NCBI RefSeq assembly: GCF_036417845.1
Contig: NC_089981.1
Coordinates: forward strand, 61,628,768-61,692,767
Direction of reading: 5' to 3'
DNA: 64,000 bases
DNA from: Apteryx mantelli
Lineage: Eukaryota; Chordata; Aves; Apterygiformes; Apterygidae
The notes under the pieces: model-generated
Database searches by the model: none
Told to the model about the DNA's origin: nothing
Seen by the model: the letters and a program-made list of their open reading frames with translations, nothing else
Made by a program: the position numbers and the translations under genes
In this document: positions 21,561 to 35,400 of the stretch, piece after piece
Position numbering within the stretch: the first letter of the stretch is position 1
Layout: each line of letters begins with the position of its first letter

Positions 21561-24500
21561 GCAGGCTGCTGCGCCTTGCACCCTGGCAACACCTGCAGGT
21601 GTGCGGGTATTGCACGGCTGTCTTGCCTCAGAAACAGCGGTTAAAGGATTTCACATCTTGAAGGGGATGGTAAGTATCCGTTTAGTTTCAGTGCAACAGC
21701 ATCAGGAATAAACAGAATTTTGCTCCATTGCTACACCTCTAGTTCGCAGACAGGCTTCTTTCAAGAGATACACACAGGTAAACAAACAAATCTTTTTAAG
21801 AAAGAAATGGCATCTTTTGCCATTATTCTCTCTGCACCCCATTTCTAATTATTCTTCTTTGATCCTCTTTACTGATGCCATACCATCCACGGGTAATGAA
21901 AACAGTGGATAAATGCAGGCTCCCACATGGATAAAAGACATTGTCTGCTAGACTGACAATGGTGAATTTTTCCCTGGTGAATTTTGCTGCTTCTTCTCAG
22001 ATGTGGGGGATTCCCATGAAGAATTTTTCTTCTCTTGCAACTATTGCTGGCCTCACTGACTAATAGTGTCCGAGATTTTTTTCTTTTGCCATTTTCCCAT
22101 GGGATTGTATCCCTTTGAAAAAAATTTATGAGAAAGTCCAAAGATGAAAGGGGGAGCCGGAGGAGAATGCCTGACTTTCTGTGAGCAGATGTTCCCAATC
22201 TTCAGCCCTGCTGTACCATTCCTGGACTTTCTTTCATTATTCACCATTAGGCCTGGGACAATCCACTGGTGGTTTGGGGGAAGGTTTAGAAAAGCTGTAC
22301 AACTCTTTCTTTTATAGGTTAAGGGTTATGAAAGTGTCATGAGCTTCTGGAAACAGTTTCCCCTTTTTAATGTAAATTGGCAAGGGAATTTAATTAACAA
22401 ATGACTCTCCTACCTGCTTCTGTGCAAAAAGTGAGGATCGGTGTTTGAAAACAAGTGCCTTCTGTGACTATCGGGGGACTAAAGTGCAGCGTGAATGAAG
22501 CTGTCTCCAGTCAGAGTTTTGCTAGATCCATGTGGGAATTGAACTTGAAAACTCCCCTGCTCACTGAGGTGGCTGGAGCCCAAGTTCAGTCAGACAAGCT
22601 CCTCGCCTCTTTCCATTGCTGACATCCAGCTGCCATCACAGGCAGACTTGGGACTATTTTTAGAGAGCGTTTGCCAGCAGAAACCTCTTTTTTGGCGTCA
22701 TGCACGTTTAGATGCTTATTTCTGTGTACCTCTGCATGCAGCGCTACCTTATTCAGCTGGAGGGGGCAGAAAGGCAATGGAAAATGACTTCTCGGTGGAA
22801 AGTTGCACTGAGATCAGCCTGCCTCCTGCCCCAAAAAATGCAGCACTGGCTGCAGCTGAGCAGAGGTCCCGCTCCACTGCCTGGCCCCTCTGCGGCCGCC
22901 GGGCTGCCCCCTGGGGCAGTGGCCCTGCAGGCTGGTTTTGTTCACGCTGAGAAAAATGACTTCCTCAGCAGTAGTAGCTTTTGGTGCACCTGGAGGTGGG
23001 CCAGCTCCTCAGGGTATTAGGCAGCATACAAGCGCAGGTCAAAAAACAGCTCTGCCCTAAACCACTTCCAACCCCTGTAGAAAGTGACAGACAACCTGTG
23101 GATGCAGGGACAGAGGGAACTCATGTTAAGATGAAAAAAATAAAAAAATAAAAAGAGGTTATCTTTTCTGTTGCTCTCACAGCTAACAGTGTCGTTTTAC
23201 ACTTTTTGCCGAAAGGGATAGAATAAGCTGGTGGAAGATAATACAAAAGAAAGGTTTTGAAACCATGATGAGGGTCATTGACACTGCTTTTATGCTACTG
23301 AAATATTTATCCTTTTTTTGAAAATTAACACATTCTAAATTGTTCTATGCAATTTTATACACAGTCAGCATGAGTGAATAAAAATAACAGAAAGAAGCAA
23401 ACAGCTTTGGGATACACATTCTTTCCCTTTTGGTATTGTGCAGTCTGTCACAAACCTGATTTCATATGCAACCTCATGACTGGGTGTTAAGGTTGTGAGG
23501 CTTGGGGGTGCTTCCAGGGCGTGGAGTCAGGCATTCGTCCCAGGGACAGGGGGTAGCACATGAAACCCGAGGATCAAATTTAGCCCTGCTGAAACAGGAG
23601 CAAAACTTTATGAACACCACGGTCATTTTTGTCAAACTGGAGGCCTGATCATCCTCTTGTATACTCTGGCCTAACACTCTGCTATGGATGTATTAGTGTC
23701 ACAGCGGTGCTGCTTCTGCTTGTCAGCTTGAGAGGAGATTGAGGTTCTCTGCATTTTTGATGTTGACTGCGTTAGTAGTCTCCACACCGGCATGCCCAAA
23801 GGAGCAGTTCCCTCTCGTTCGGAGAAGGATGGCTGCAGGGCTGTTCTCCAAACTGGTTTGGTTCTTTGTTACATGGATACCACAGTGCAGAGGGCATTTC
23901 AAGACCAAGTGACTGCCTGAACAGCTCTTTGACAATATAAAAGGCTGTAACCATACAAGGTGATTTTGCACTGATACCTAAGGACCAAATTTTGCAAAAG
24001 TCTCCTCCACTCTGGGTGTCCTGACCACTCCATTTGCAGTGCTGTTGGGCTACAGGAACTATGTGATTGTTTTTATTCTAACTTGCAGCAAGCAGCTGGT
24101 TCTGAAAAGCAGCCTTGCGTGCCTGAATACTGAAAAGGGGCAGTAGGATTTCAATCAGTTTTTAAAGTACATGAAAGATTCTCGTGCTGCTTCCTCAAGC
24201 AAACACATTAAACTGTAATTTCCTGATTGCCACACTAATCATGAGAGCTGTCTAGTGCTGTTGCTGTGGTGCTGTTGATTTACCAGAGTCGGTCCCTCAA
24301 CTTCATCCTTCTGTGAGTGCTGCTGCAAATACCTATTAACTGTTTCCTCCCATTTAATCTCAAGGGCGATGCAAGTTTAGCAGTAAACATAACATGAAAG
24401 GTAGTTCACAACATTCAGCAGGACCTTTGCCCAGGCTGTTGAAACCAAAAGCAAAGCAAAACAGTCATGTAAAACTGCATTTCTTCTGCTCTCAGTCTGG

Positions 24501-26337
24501 CAATCTGTGTGTAAACATGCGGCGTAGATGCCTCTTTTCTGACCTGTATGCTCTTTGGAATAAGGCTTTTTTTCACTGTTCCAAAAAATTAAGGACCTTG
24601 CTAGGGCAATGGAAGCCAGAGAACACTTCACATTGTCATCTGGATAACATTTTGCAATTAAAATGGGCGTATTTCAACTTCCCATCTAGAGCTGCTACAG
24701 AGATGAGAACCAGGCAGCTGCCAGATCCGAACAATTTGCTGGACTCTAGTGTTAAGCAGGGAGAATGTGTTTTCCTCCTGCTTTCTAATAATAATTTGGC
24801 TGTTTCTAATTTGAAGTGTTTAAAAAAAGTGGCCAAATGAGGTCATGGAAATCTTAACCAAAGTCAATTTTTGTCAGCCTAGATGCGAGCTGCCAGGTGC
24901 TGCACATGCTGTGTGGCCTGTATACCTACCTCCTCGCATTTCGGTCCGAGGTGGCCATGTGACTGTTAGGTGCTTCAAATAGTGTAGTGGATGCAGTATT
25001 TCTCTGGCTTATTCATAATATCCAAGCAAACAGTGCTGGAGGTACCTTTTGACATATAAAACTAAGGTCCAGATTAGGGCATTTAAAATCCTATGTATGT
25101 TCCGGAGATACAGAAATGGAGTTAATGCAGGTGTTCTGGCTAGAGCCTAATGGGGTTTGTTTTATTACTTCTACCCAGATTTCCGACTGACTACTATGGT
25201 CTCCTTTGTTTTTTATTTTTAGACTGAAGCTTATTTTTGGCATCTCTTAAATTGATGTTGCATCCCAGGGAAGATCTGCATTTCTCTGAGTGAACTGTGG
25301 GCTGTTTATTTATCAATTTGTTGAATTTCTGGAGATCCTTAGGGATGAGATGTATCATATATATTTAAACTGCTTTTATTGTTATGCCTTAAGGGTAAAC
25401 ATAGGTCAGTTCATTTGAAATCTGCTGCTGCTTGGAAGACAAGTTTTCTCTGGTGTCATTCCTGTTTCTCACATGGAAGTTTTGTTAAAGCATGTTATTT
25501 GCAATGCTTATGCCTTAAGCTGATGCTTGTTGCCTGATGCAGCAAAGTTGCTACTGTGGGTGTTTCACGTAGGAAAGAAGAGGCTAAGGGTGGAGGAAGA
25601 GAAGGGAAGCAGAGGCAAGTCTGTCGAGCTTGTTTTACCACTTTCCCTTTAGCAAGATGAATAGTGTTGTTACGCGTCAGTACAGCCCCTTCTTTGGTTG
25701 CAAGCAGAGTGGAAGCACCTGACAAGCAAAAAATGAATTGGAAGCACGCTAGCAATTAAAATGAAGCAGGTACTTTCCCCCCACTGGCAACTGGGCCATT
25801 TGGTAATGTTACTTTCTCTAGTTTTTCCCAGCAAGTAAGAATCTTGCAAAGGTGGAGAGAAACCCTGTGGGACCATGTGGAAAACTGACCCTGTGGGAGC
25901 ATGGGACGAGGAACGCTGCCAGGCCCAGGGGAGTACAGGCCAGCAAACGGGGACACACTGAGAAAGGACGCAGTCTCCTTTCCGTTTGGATTATGGATCC
26001 AGAAGGTGGAAGTTGGATCTGAATCCAGATTTCCCTGTAGTACTAGGCGATATACTGGGTGGCTTGTCTCAGGCTGCCGGCTTGCAGCCCAGGAGTGCCC
26101 TGGCTGCATGGTGTGTGCCTGGACGTTTCAAGCCGTAGCAGGTCACAGTTGCTCTGGGCCTCCTCATGCTTTTGTGCAATCCTTTTCCCTGAAGCTGGTG
26201 GGTGCAATGGCTGCTTTTCATTCTGGATAAACATAAAAAACCCATATGCTTCTGATATGTAACTAGCTGCAGCAGTTGGAGCCCTCCCCAGAAGACGGGC
26301 ACATGGCAAGCCTTAATTAGAAGCTGAACTGTGTGGG
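21561..26337. other. Intergenic, upstream of NFKBIA
   Basis: AT-richer unique sequence directly above the promoter island, with the kB match at 22006. Open frames reach 148 codons (24394-24840, plus) without recognisable content. Confidence 0.55.
22006..22015 (+). promoter_or_regulatory. Upstream kB match GGGGATTCCC
   Basis: This is a perfect kB consensus match about 1.2 kb above the predicted NFKBIA start, outside the CpG island. It is a single motif with no other support. Confidence 0.35.
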
Positions 26338-26355
26338 CCCAGGGATTTCCCTGGG
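26338..26355. promoter_or_regulatory. kB match inside a perfect palindrome
   Basis: CCCAGGGATTTCCCTGGG is an 8-bp inverted repeat with a 2-bp centre that contains the kB decamer GGGATTTCCC (26342-26351). Such symmetry suits a dimeric factor. EBF-type proteins also bind TCCC-NN-GGGA-like palindromes, so the factor is uncertain. Confidence 0.35.
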
Positions 26356-29300
26356 GACGGATGTGGCAAGCACAGGGGCTTAATGTACTGTCTGCTGCAG
26401 CTGTGTGTCTGTGAGATAGTGGAGGAGCTGAGAAGGAAGGAAACAGGAAATACTAGACAGAATACTAACAGCATAACCCTGAGCAAAAAAAAACAGAGAA
26501 AATGAACTTTGGGCTGGGTGCTTCCTGAAAAAGCCTTGGGACCGTGAGCAGAGGGACTGTCTTGAGGTGGGTGTCTCCTGCACACGCACACGCTCTTTGC
26601 AGGGAAGAAGCCTCCACCAGCTCCAGACCTTGCTCTCCTCTGCTTCTCCTGGCCAACAGCCTTTGGAGCCCTGCAGTCTGGCTGCTGCTTGGGTCTGGGA
26701 GGGCAACAGGGATCTACAACCTGTAAACCACCTGTGACTGGCAATGTATGTCAGCAGCAACTGCTGCTGAACTAGCGCCAAGCGGGGCTTTGCTTCAAAT
26801 GTCTCCATGTAAAATGACTTGTAAGAGTGCTCTGCGACTGTGCTTGGGAAGTCCTCTCAGGTTTTAACCTCAGTTTCTGGAATACTTCTGGGCTGTGCTT
26901 GAATCTGGGTGCTCTGCTTTGCAGGAGGGAGCACGCACAGCGTTGCCCAGGACGGGGTGTGTTTCCGATGCAGTGTCCTCTTCCAGCCCACCCTTCCTCT
27001 CCGTGTACAAACGGACATTGATGAGAACAGGGCTGCAGTGCCTGTGACAGCTGAGTTACTTTCTTAAGGGAAGCAAGCTGAGAGAAGAGCTCCAAAGGAT
27101 AGCAAAGAGGTAGACCGCGTTTATATGGGTGTGAGGTGAGCTCTGGCTGACGGACTGAAAGAGGCTAAAGAGCATCGTGGGGACTAAATGCAGATTCTGT
27201 CAAGCTACAAACATCCCATGCTCTGCATGCTCTGGGGAGGGACATACGCTCCAAGGACATCAGTTTTCTAGGCCACATTTTAATAAAAGCCTCATTTTCT
27301 CACATAGTCCTCACTCCTTCATATTGTGGTTTGTTTTCACGTAGCCAACTATTTACTCCGTGCATAACCTCCTGAAGGGCTGGTGACTGCTGTCAGCAAG
27401 CCCAGCGCCTCTCAGGGCCTGCGAGAAGTGGCACTGAGCAGTGCCACCCTGTGGTGTTGCTGTGGAGCTCTGCCTTGCCGAAAAATGGCTTGTCACCTGC
27501 CGTTTCAGAGGGCCCATCTTTTGACCACATACTATGGCCACAAGCCATATTCCAGGAGAGCTGAGAGACGAAAGACACAGACACAAGTAAGCAAAGACAG
27601 CGGCTGCTCAGCAGTGCCCTTGCTCTGTGATGGTGGGGAGGGTGGACAAGCAGGGTGGGTCGTGCAGGTTGCTCCCAGGGCTGGGTTTCTAGAAGCTCTT
27701 ATGTTCATTCTCTGTTTTCCTTAATTATATTTTCATCAAATCAGCTTAAAGTCTGTCTTCCTTCTATCCTAAAACAAGAAACAGTGTGAAATAGAAAAAA
27801 TACTAGTAACTTTTCCTTTCCCCTGTATTCTGTTTCCTTCTTTGAAAATTTGTTTGCATTTGAAAATTAGCCTCCCTAAGCTGGGAGTTCGGGCCACCAA
27901 ACAGCTCCCGGCCCAGCCCAGCTGTGCAGGATCTGGCTGCAGCCTGCATGATGCGGACGAGTTGGAGGCTCACCATTCCCCATTGTGTGGGTCTCTGAAC
28001 TGCATGTGGAAATACGATAAGGAGGAACTGGAGTCAACAGTGCCAATACTTTAGAGGATGCTGGGGCTGGTGATTCATTCCTAGAGCTGTATCAGAGAAG
28101 AAGAGGGAGCAGCTGGAGAAGACACTGAGATTTTTCAGCCTGGACGGAGTTTCTCTCCCTCCTAGGCTGCATCCCTTCAGAGTTCTATTACTTCAGATTT
28201 AATGAGTGTTGTTTACTGATTTAGGGCCGTGGCGTTTCCCAGAGGAAAATATCTCGGGGATAACCTTCTGCCTTTCCTGGCCAGTTGGTTTGTGCGTATA
28301 CAGTAAATTCAGTTCTTCTAGGAACTCTGTTGTGTGTGCGCTGTGGTGACGTCCGGAGTTCCTGTGCGTGGGATAACCCTGACTACACACAGTGCCTGCC
28401 TTCTCTAGATGTCCGGCAACCCTGGACAAATGGGAAAAAGTAATTCTTGAATTCTTCCCAGAACCAATTTCTGGGCAGAAAAAAAGAGAACTTGTTTGGG
28501 GGAACCATGACCTGTTGCAACCCTGACTTAGGGCCCTGATTTTATTCTCTAGAGAGGGAGATCCATGAAGACTCTGAAACACATTTGTGGGAAAGCCAGT
28601 GTGGAAAGTGAGATGGTAGGGGGATGTTTTTCTCCAGAGCGGTGAAGAGAAGCAGTATCAGTCCCCTCTTTGAAACAAGATGCTCTCGTGTTTGATGGTC
28701 ACATTATTTAATTCTGATTCTGTCTGCATCTGCAGGCACAAACCCTTCTCTTGGCTGCATCTCCTGCTTCCCAAAGCCCTGCATCCCACTGGCCTTTGCA
28801 GTTACCTTCTGTGTCCTCACCAGCTGGCTGTTCTTTATCCTGACAGTCCTGGGAGGGAGCAAACATCAGAGCCGAAGTATTCCTGACTCCCAGGAACCTG
28901 CAGGAATCTGACCCCTTGCAGCACTCAGCCAGCTGTACCATCATTACCCTGTGTCTCACCCTCTATGGGTACAACACCAGGATGCCCTTATTTGCTCTTA
29001 AGTGGTCCCTAGACCTTATTATATTCATATCTTCCCCTCTCAAGGCAGTCTTTGCTCTCCCACGCTGCCTGCTGTTCCTGCCGCCGTCATGTTGCTCGGT
29101 GCCTCTGCCTGTCCCGCTGGCATGTCTGTGCTCTCAGCGCTGCCTGCGGCAGCCTCCGAAGCTGCTCAGCGAAGCCATGTGCCTGTGCAGTCAGGTACTT
29201 TTTAAAGGGAGGCTCCTTCTGGGATGTGTATGAGAGATTAGCCAGCGAGTGACGAACAGCAGAAAGGCATTTGTGGACTGTATACGTGAGATGCCCTCTC

Positions 29301-32300
29301 CCACCCTTACTAACTAGCAATGTGTCTGTCAAATCCCCATCACCTTGAGGTCACCCAAGCTCCAAAACTGCAGAGAAGCTGAAGACCTCCTGCAGGGGCT
29401 TGGCGGGAGCTCCCCACTCCATACCCAGGAGGAGCTGCGCCACCAGCCCTTCCTCTGCTCCACCACTGTGCAGGAGTAGCGCTAGGTTATTTGCAGGCCC
29501 AGGCAGAGGTGCTGGGCTGCTCCCCCCCGTCCTCCCTGGTAAAGGTGGGAGATGGATTCAGCCTGTACAGTCCCATTTGTGTCACTCTGGGAGCTTTCAT
29601 GACGTACCCCCCACCCCCCAACTCAATACCCACACTCCACGTCCTTGGCTACTTCCCTATTTAAAAGACAAAGTCTTTGGGTTGGGAATTACCTGCAAGT
29701 CTCTGTGACTCTTTCTGTATGTTTGGCTTAGCTGATCTTAAATAACAACATATAGTAGAATTAAAAACAAGCCAGATCATCCAAAAACCAGTTTCAGGCA
29801 CACCTGGCTGTGAGACCCAGTCATACTCTCATATCTCAGTAACTTTCCTCATCTGCCTCATTTATAGATCTCTGATAAACACTGCTTTGATGCTATCAAA
29901 GCGTGGAACCAAAAAGTGGTCTGGAGAGACCTCGTACCCAGGGGAAGCTGCTGAGTATGAGGAAGCAGGCAGGGGTGTATTTTTTTTGCTAGTGTAGCGT
30001 TCTGCTCATTTGGGCTTTTCCCATGTACATGTGGGCAAATTTTAACCTTAACTCTGAACTCCCTGGTGTTTCCATTGGTGCGGTGTGAACGTGGCGAGAA
30101 GCCCTGGGGCAGGGGCTGTGGTAGGCAGCCCCCTCCCACTTGCTGCCTGCCCATGCACGGGAGATGCCGAGGGCTCGACCTTGCAGCAGCTTCCCACGCG
30201 GGCAGGCACTGCTGCGTGATGTTCTGGGGGCAGGCGAGCAGGGCCATGGGCACCGAGCCCCTCTGTGGAGGAGGGTGGCAGGAAGGCAGCACGGTCAAGA
30301 CCTTGCTCGGGGGGCCACGGGGGTGCCCGAGCGGGAGGAGGAGGAGGAGGAAATGTCTCAGCTCATGTGGGCTGCTGCACTGTGAGCCTCGCAGGTGGCA
30401 CTTGCTCAAGCAAAACCTGGAAAAACCCCATGTTAGCTTAGTTTATTAGTTAAGCTTAGCTTATTTTTGTTTAACCCTTAGGGGGTGAGCTATCCTGAGA
30501 AATTACCCCAAACACGGTAAGGCATTCATTGGCAGCGGCAGGACTAGTTCCCAAATGGTTCCTTTTCCTAAGGACCATCCTGAGGGACCCAAATGTGCTC
30601 TCTTTCAGGAAGGGTGGCGCCTCTGGGAGGTGGATTGGGCTGATAAAAGCCTGTCCTTAGGAGCCCAGCTGCACACTAGTTTCAGCTGCTTCACTGAAGT
30701 GAATCATTCAATAAAAACAATTAGCTGAAGAAATATCACTAAACAATAATTATCCAAATGTCCTACTATTGACCATTTCGATGACTAAATCCACAGAATC
30801 AATTCTGTTAGTGAATGCTAATTTGAGTCTAATAACCTTCTTGTTTCTGTGACTGTGTGTAAAGCTCTCACCTGCAGTGCTGGTGCACTCCGAGGATGTG
30901 GAGCCAGCCGGGCGCTCCCGCAGCAGCCCAAGGACTGCCGTGTGCCTCCATGCGCCCCGGGCTGGCGAGTGGTGTGCCCAGCACCCGCGGGTCTGGCTGG
31001 AGCGGAAATGGGCTTGGTGACATGGTATCTAGGGTGTCCTTCAGCTGTCAGGGAGCAGCTTTCGTGGGCCTGGGAGGGACTTGTGCCCACACAGAAAGGC
31101 GGTGCGGCCTCGCAGGAGAGGCTACGCCTTCCTGGCTGCCTCCTTGCCTGAATGGTGTCATGTGCGTCTGAATCTCCTAAACAGGACAAAAACCAGGCAA
31201 AATCACACAGACAACACCAGAAATCCGTATAATCAGCTTGAGAATAAGTGGTACAGGGGGACTCGCACTTAAAAATGAGTTACAATTTCAGCTGAGAGCA
31301 CAGCACACTGTACGTGTGCTGGAAATGGACCCTCTGCCTCAAGCTTTTATTCTCTGCTCATTCCCTCATCACTGCAGTATCTAGGCTCTGGGCGCACACA
31401 GATTTTTTTCTGAAGTACTTCATGGCATGAATGAACTGTAGTACACTTACTTATTTTGTTGTGTCTGGACACTGACATCGCGCTTGTCACTGCAGTATCT
31501 GGATCTCTAGAAATGATGGAAACTATAGATTCAATAGGATCCAAACTGGTGTGAGAACTCCCCTCAGTCTTCCCTCAAAAGTGCAGTGAACTCCTCCTGC
31601 CCCCTTACAGCCAGACCATTGCAGGTATGTGCGATTAGTGTACAGGGCAAATAGTATAACCCCGTCTTGTTCACTAATGTGGAGGAGCTGAATCTATATA
31701 ATTTTAGACACTTCTTTGCAAATAGGTCAGGGATATATTATTTCTAGAAAATGTGAATGCATACTGGGCTGCACCAGGTCTGTGAGAGGGACTATTTCTT
31801 AGTTAATATTTGTGGGTGCTCTGAAGACATGAATTCAAGAAAGCTTGTTTTTTATCAGTATTCCAAAAATAGAATCAGCGAAGGTACGAAGACAGCCTGC
31901 TCTGAAAACTGTTGTCTGTTATGTTCACACTTCTGTAGGAATTTGTGTAGATCTCGCAGTGCTTGACACTGCAGGAAATAGTGAGTAGCTATGGTGTATG
32001 GACTGGTGATGCACTTTCAGGGTGCCAGGGCCAGCGAAAGCTGAGCACCCCGGAGGTCAGCAGGAGCCAGACTGCGGCTCATGGGTTTCACGCCCACACT
32101 CTGTGTGCTGAACCACGTTGTCTCCTCAGGTGAAATTATCACAGACATCAGCAAGGCAAACTTCTCCTACTACCCCCTATCTAGTCTCACTGTGCCATTT
32201 TAGGGTTTTCTGAATGACGCTATCACAAAATGAATCACGACATGCCCCGGCAGGAGCAGCTCTGTCCCACTCTCAGGTCTCATCCGCAGGAGGCGAGTGG

Positions 32301-32319
32301 CAGCCTCCCTTGGGGCTGC
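26356..32319. other. Intergenic, moderately GC-rich
   Basis: It includes GC-richer segments at about 29.4-29.6, 30.07-30.38 and 30.88-31.15 kb. Open frames (up to 183 codons, 30409-29858, minus) have no recognisable domain, and I see no splice-linked gene structure. Confidence 0.5.
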
Positions 32320-32443
32320 GCCCCGGGGCTGTAGCAGCAGGTCCGGCTGTGCCCCGGGGCCATAACAGCAGGTCTGGCTGTGTCCCAGGGCTGTAGCAGC
32401 AGGTCTGGCTGTGCCCCGGAGCTGTAGCAGCAGGTCCCTGCAG
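32320..32443 (+). repeat. 31-bp minisatellite, four units
   Basis: Units begin at 32320, 32351, 32382 and 32413. Each follows GCCCCGGGGCTGTAGCAGCA and then GGTCTGGCTGT with a few substitutions; the fourth diverges at its end. The 31-bp period is not a multiple of three, so the open frame crossing it is not under coding selection. Confidence 0.95.
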
Positions 32444-35400
32444 CTGGGGCAGGAGCTGGCCCAAGTGACCTGCCACTGCTTTGCTCGCTGGCAGCCAAGA
32501 GAGCTTGGCCATACAGCGCGGCTCTCCGCGAGGTGTCAGCAGCACACGTGCACAAGGCAGCACCTGACCTCTCTCACAGGCAGCAGGAACAGCTCTCGTA
32601 CCAACAGACGGGGCTCTTCTGCTTGACTGCTAGTATTCATTTGCTCTCTGAGGCAGGCCGTTTTTATTTTTTTAGGTCGTTTTGTGTAATATAATCATAT
32701 TGGAGTAGAATTCTTATATCTAATCAAATGAAGCTTCATGTAGTTAGTTTGTCATTAGCATTCAGTAATGAATGTGATTGTGAGGATTTAGTTTCTCGCA
32801 TGGTTAATGGGAAGGCATTTGGATAATTACAGCTGTCTAGTGTCTTTCTACTGCTAATCGCTTTTACTGCCTGCTTCATTTCCAGACCAGCAAGTGAAAC
32901 TTTGGCTTACAGTTGTGCAGGGAAACTGCTGCTGCAGTTATGCACCCCTGTATCCTCAGTATGATGCTTTGTAGATGTGAAATCAGTTCCTGGCGCCATC
33001 CTAAGTTTCATATGAACTTCAGAAAATCACAGCCTTACCAGGTTCCAGCTTTCTACTTAGGGAAATGGGTATAATGACACTCTCCTATCACACAAGTTGC
33101 CACAAGGATATTATCTCAAAACTGCCTATACGCATCAGCCATGAGGCCGTAATTTCCAAAAAAGACTCTTGCCAGGCTGATTGCTGCACTTGGAGGGTCG
33201 TCGCTCCATCACTTTCCAACAGGACTGTCCTCAAATACATAGCATTCATACTACACAGCTGGGCATGGCAGCCACAGATGCATAGCCCAGCTGCACTTTG
33301 GTACCAAGCTGTCAATTGTCAGTGAGCAAAAACTAGCTCATATCTGAGAATAGATATTGCACCCTATTGCCCACTTCCTAAGTTGAATACAAGAACACTG
33401 AAACAACTATGCCATGCCAGTCCATGAAGTCCAGTGCCCTGTCTCTGACACTGGACAACTGAAGATGCCTATGAAAGAAAAAGTATAAGAAGATAAACAT
33501 ATAACAAGTCTGCTTCTGGAATACGCATCCAGCTTTTAGTGCTTTTGGGCTTCCTGTGCAGCGGTTGCACCTGTGTTTAATAGCCACTTATGGATTTAGC
33601 CTCAGTGAATTTGTCTAATTCATTGATGGGCTTCTCCGTGTCTTTGGTCTCTACGATATCCTGTGACACTGAGATCCACAACTTACTTAATTATACATGC
33701 TCTGAAAAGAAAACTCCAGCAAAACTCCCTGGTGTTTGTTTTAAAACTACAAGGTGATAGTTTAGTTGAGAAATAGGCGTACTTCTGTTATGTGAAACGG
33801 AATGGGATTCCTTCCTCATCTTCTTAGGCCACTCATGATGTAACTGATCTTTATCAAACCACCCTTTGCTGTCTCCTTTCCAGGCTTCAGCTAGTCCTAC
33901 TTCTGATCTGCTTAGTTTCTTCTCATATGAGAGCCATTCCATGCTTTGTCACCCTTTACAGAGCCTTTATTGGTTTTGCTTTTGGTTTTTTTCTGGCTAT
34001 CTCTTTGATACAGGATGCACACTGTATTTAAGAAGGATTTATACAGAGGTAAAGTGATGTTTCCTGCTCTTTTTCCTATTTCTTCCTATTAATTCTGATA
34101 ATACTTTCTGCTATTTTGCCCACCATGGAACCTCAAGTATCTACCATGTCTCCAAGACCTATTTGGTAGTAGAAATAGTTAATTTAAAGCCCATAAATGC
34201 TTATGTATAAATATATTTTTTTTCCCCTCAGGTACTGTACAGTGCATCTGTTGACATGGAATTTAATGCAATATCTGACCTCTTATTGCGCTGCTACATA
34301 GTATTATGAAACGTTTCCGCATCTCTTCTCAGCTGTAGTTTTGCCTGTTCTGAATAATTCTGTATCAGCTGCAATCTTTGCTACTTTACTCTTCATTCCC
34401 TTTTCTAGATCATTTATGGATATGTTAAAGAGCACTGTGAGAACCGAGCATTGTTTTTTTAAAGGCAAGATCTGGGGGAGGAAATGTCCATTATAAAAGC
34501 TAAATGTGTTATGTTATAATAATGATTATGATAATGCTCATTTTCAAATTTTTGTGTCATTAATCTGTCCTTTCATAGCTATTTTGTTAGTAACAAACCA
34601 ATTCAGTAGCTGTCTGGAACAGTATTGTCTTTTCATGAGCTAAATATATCCATTTCCCTCTGTGCTAAGCCAAAGGAAAGTTTGGAGCATGAGACTTTTA
34701 GGAAAATTGCCAAGATCCTTGCTTCTATGCTGGGAAGTGGTAGATCGCGCGCCCTTTAAGAGGGAGAGGGTTATTGCTCTTACACAGGCAAGCTGTTGAT
34801 CTGCCCCTTATTTGCTGCCTGAACACAGCACCAGTTGTTTTGACACACAGCTACCGAACAGACGTGGGAAAGGCCTTGTGCCCCCAAGACCGCTGGTGCC
34901 TTGGTACTCATTAGCTTTCAGGTAGCTCTTTCAAAGATATTGTAATGAACAGAGAAAACCTTCCACTCCCATCTCCCAGACCCCTGGGAGAAGCTCTTTG
35001 TTTTAATGTACTTTTTGTCCAGAGACTGCTGCCTCCTGATTCTTTTCATTTTACTGGTATGGAAATCCACACGTGGCACCTGTCAGGAGACCCTTGAACG
35101 GTTGCCTCAGAAACTTTTTTGTCCCTTCCAGCAGCTGCTTGCCAGCTTATTAGGACTCAGTTCCTCCCCTGTCGCCCTTTCTTGTGTAGTCATATTACAT
35201 ATGTTTAGTGCAGGGCCCCCTCTTTTCAGTGTTTTCTGAAGCAGCGAGCGCAGAGCTGCTCCGCAGGTGCCTGCAGAGCTGCTCCGCAGGTGCCCGCAGA
35301 GGAGGGCTCCCACGTTCAGCACCGGCTGCCTTCTCTCACGCCTTCCCTGCAGCTGCACGCAAGGGCAGGAGCCCACCTTCCCATCTCAACGCCCGGCTTT

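Noticed and set aside
29858..30409. 183-codon minus-strand frame
   Set aside because: It lies in a moderately GC-rich segment with overlapping frames on the other strand and no domain or splice continuation.
32273..32563. Cys/Ala-rich open frames on the minus strand
   Set aside because: They are translations of a 31-bp minisatellite whose period is not a multiple of three.
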